From: Conidiobolus incongruus B7586
Taxonomy: Eukaryota; Entomophthoromycota; Entomophthoromycetes; Entomophthorales; Conidiobolaceae
Assembly: GCA_000697335.1 (NCBI GenBank)
Contig: JNEM01013601.1
Location: 1-34,919, forward strand
Direction: 5' to 3'
Length of the DNA: 34,919 nt
The position numbers were made by a program, and so were the translations under genes. Below are positions 33,770 to 34,919 of the stretch, piece after piece (positions within the stretch are counted from its first letter, which is position 1; every line of letters begins with the position of its first letter). The notes beneath the pieces were generated by a model. That model was not told the DNA's origin and did not search any database. It saw nothing but the letters and a program-made list of their open reading frames with translations.

Positions 33770-34919
33770 TTTTTGTAATTAAAAATAAATTAATATTTTA
33801 ATATATAATATATGAAAATAAATATATAATATAAATTTAATAGTTTTTTTATTATTAATAACTTTTTATTATATTTTTGATACAGATTTAATACTTAAAA
33901 AATAGTTCTTTTTATTAAAAACTAGAATTTGATATTTTACAAACCAATTAAATTTTTCTATAGATATTTTCTTTCCTGCAAGCTGGTTTTTTAATTATCT
34001 AAAGCAATTATAATCACATAGGTTATAATCTAAAGAATATACTAGATATAGTAGTTTTTTCCAGTTATTTTTAATTAGAAAGTTTTTTATAGCTTTAGAT
34101 TTATGAATTTTATAATTATCATGCAAAATAATAAATCTTCTAAAATTATATTAAAAACACCAATTAGAAATATTTTTATTTAAAAAAACAATATAAAATT
34201 TACTATTAATTGATTTTCTTTTAGAAACTAAATAAGAATAGCATATACTATTATAATTTATTATAGTAATTAATATTTGTTTATTAATAAAATATTTATT
34301 TAAAGGGATTTGTAAAGGAGGTTAATTTAGCTTAATCTAGCATCTTGATTTATGTTTTAATAAAAGATTATACATAGGGATTTAAAATTCATCAATTGTA
34401 ATTATTCACTGTAAAAATTTAGGCTTCTAGTAATATTTTAGTAAGTTTTGTTTAATAATAATTACTCTAGTTTTTTTCTAAGCTCTAGTTAAATTATAAG
34501 GTATCTATTTTATATTTTTATTTATTAATTTGAGTTTAAACTTTAATATATATATAATACTTCTAAAACTAATATTAAAGTGCTTAGATAATTCTCTAGC
34601 TAAAATAAAAAAATACTTTTTAATAAATTTTTTCACTTTATTAATAATTGAAAAAGTAAAAGTTAAAGTTAGTTTTTTAAATTTTAACATGTTTTAGATA
34701 GTTTCTCTTTTAGCTTTAAAGTAATTTACCTAGTAATAAATTGTTGATTTAGATGATATTTTATTACCAAAAACTATTTATAAATTTTAAATAATTTTAA
34801 AGGGCTTATAGTTAAGTTTTACCTATACTAAAATAAAAAACTTTTGATGATTACTATTTAGTTTAAGCATAATTAAATTTAACAGCTAATTTTAAAAAGT
34901 TAATTTTTTGAATAAAAAA
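33770..34919 (-). mobile_element. mariner-family DNA transposon, decayed, cut by window end
   Basis: The transposase is read on the - strand from about 34,690 to 33,850. Its N-terminus is an open piece, M-L-K-F-K-K...L-A-R-E-L-S-K-H-F-N-I-S-F-R-S-I, which fits the helix-turn-helix of mariner transposases. Downstream the three mariner catalytic blocks are recognisable: T-I-D-E-F, L-H-D-N-Y-K-I-H-K-S and C-D-Y-N-C-F-R, followed by the family tail L-K-N-Q-L-A-G-K-K. The last block fits a D34D-type mariner. Stops lie at expected Trp and Gln codons. The upstream inverted repeat lies at or beyond the window end. Fragments of the same family lie at 1246-1445 and 30,425-31,420. Confidence 0.8.

Noticed and set aside
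34505-34690. 61-codon open frame as a separate gene
   Set aside because: It is the N-terminal helix-turn-helix part of the decayed mariner transposase, not an independent gene.
1-34919. CRISPR array or bacterial-type operon
   Set aside because: No spaced repeats were seen, and the introns, SNARE, profilins and mitochondrial carrier show a eukaryotic nuclear genome.

Overview
The window is a very A+T-rich piece of a fungal nuclear genome. Genes stand out as islands of higher G+C in AT-rich spacer. The fungal assignment rests on a fungal-type 126-residue profilin (two copies), a 1-Cys peroxiredoxin, a mitochondrial pyruvate carrier subunit, a PNGase A family glycoamidase and a Qc-SNARE, and on short introns (51-60 nt) that start GTAAAT/GTAATT/GTATAA and end in a T/A-rich AG. 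The profilins and extreme A+T remind me of zygomycete-grade fungi such as Conidiobolus and relatives, but the lineage is inference.

Layout. 1-1245 holds a decayed Tc1-type DNA transposon, cut by the window edge, abutting a mariner fragment (about 1246-1445). About 1605-2765 (+) is a decayed second copy of a PNGase A gene, facing the intact gene at 4012-5796 (-). A tRNA-Ala(UGC) lies at 7611-7683 (-), followed by a 1-Cys peroxiredoxin at 9584-10249 (+). A four-exon Bet1/Sft1-type SNARE (12925-13452, -) is divergent from a two-membrane-segment PPxY protein (14122-15093, +). Two profilin paralogues follow on the same strand (17468-17848 and 22124-22504, +). Then come a five-exon MPC2 (24042-24648, -) and a second PPxY protein (27052-27690, -). 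From about 30,425 to the end the sequence is a nest of decayed mariner and Tc1 transposons, including one Tc1 element with both long terminal inverted repeats (about 31,695-33,271).

The genes do not form one pathway. They are mostly housekeeping genes with their own promoters, as expected in a eukaryote. Three duplicated families in one window (PNGase A, profilin, PPxY membrane protein) are the notable pattern. The best candidate for something undescribed is the PPxY pair. Two proteins that differ in their N-terminal regions share a W-x-K-L motif, two membrane segments and a C-terminal module with a fixed ten-residue spacing between a P-[ST]-Y and a PP-x-Y tyrosine. Their promoters also share a 14-base block around the TATA box.

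The transposons carry stop codons where Trp and Gln are expected, which suggests C-to-T (RIP-like) decay, though general AT drift could also explain it.
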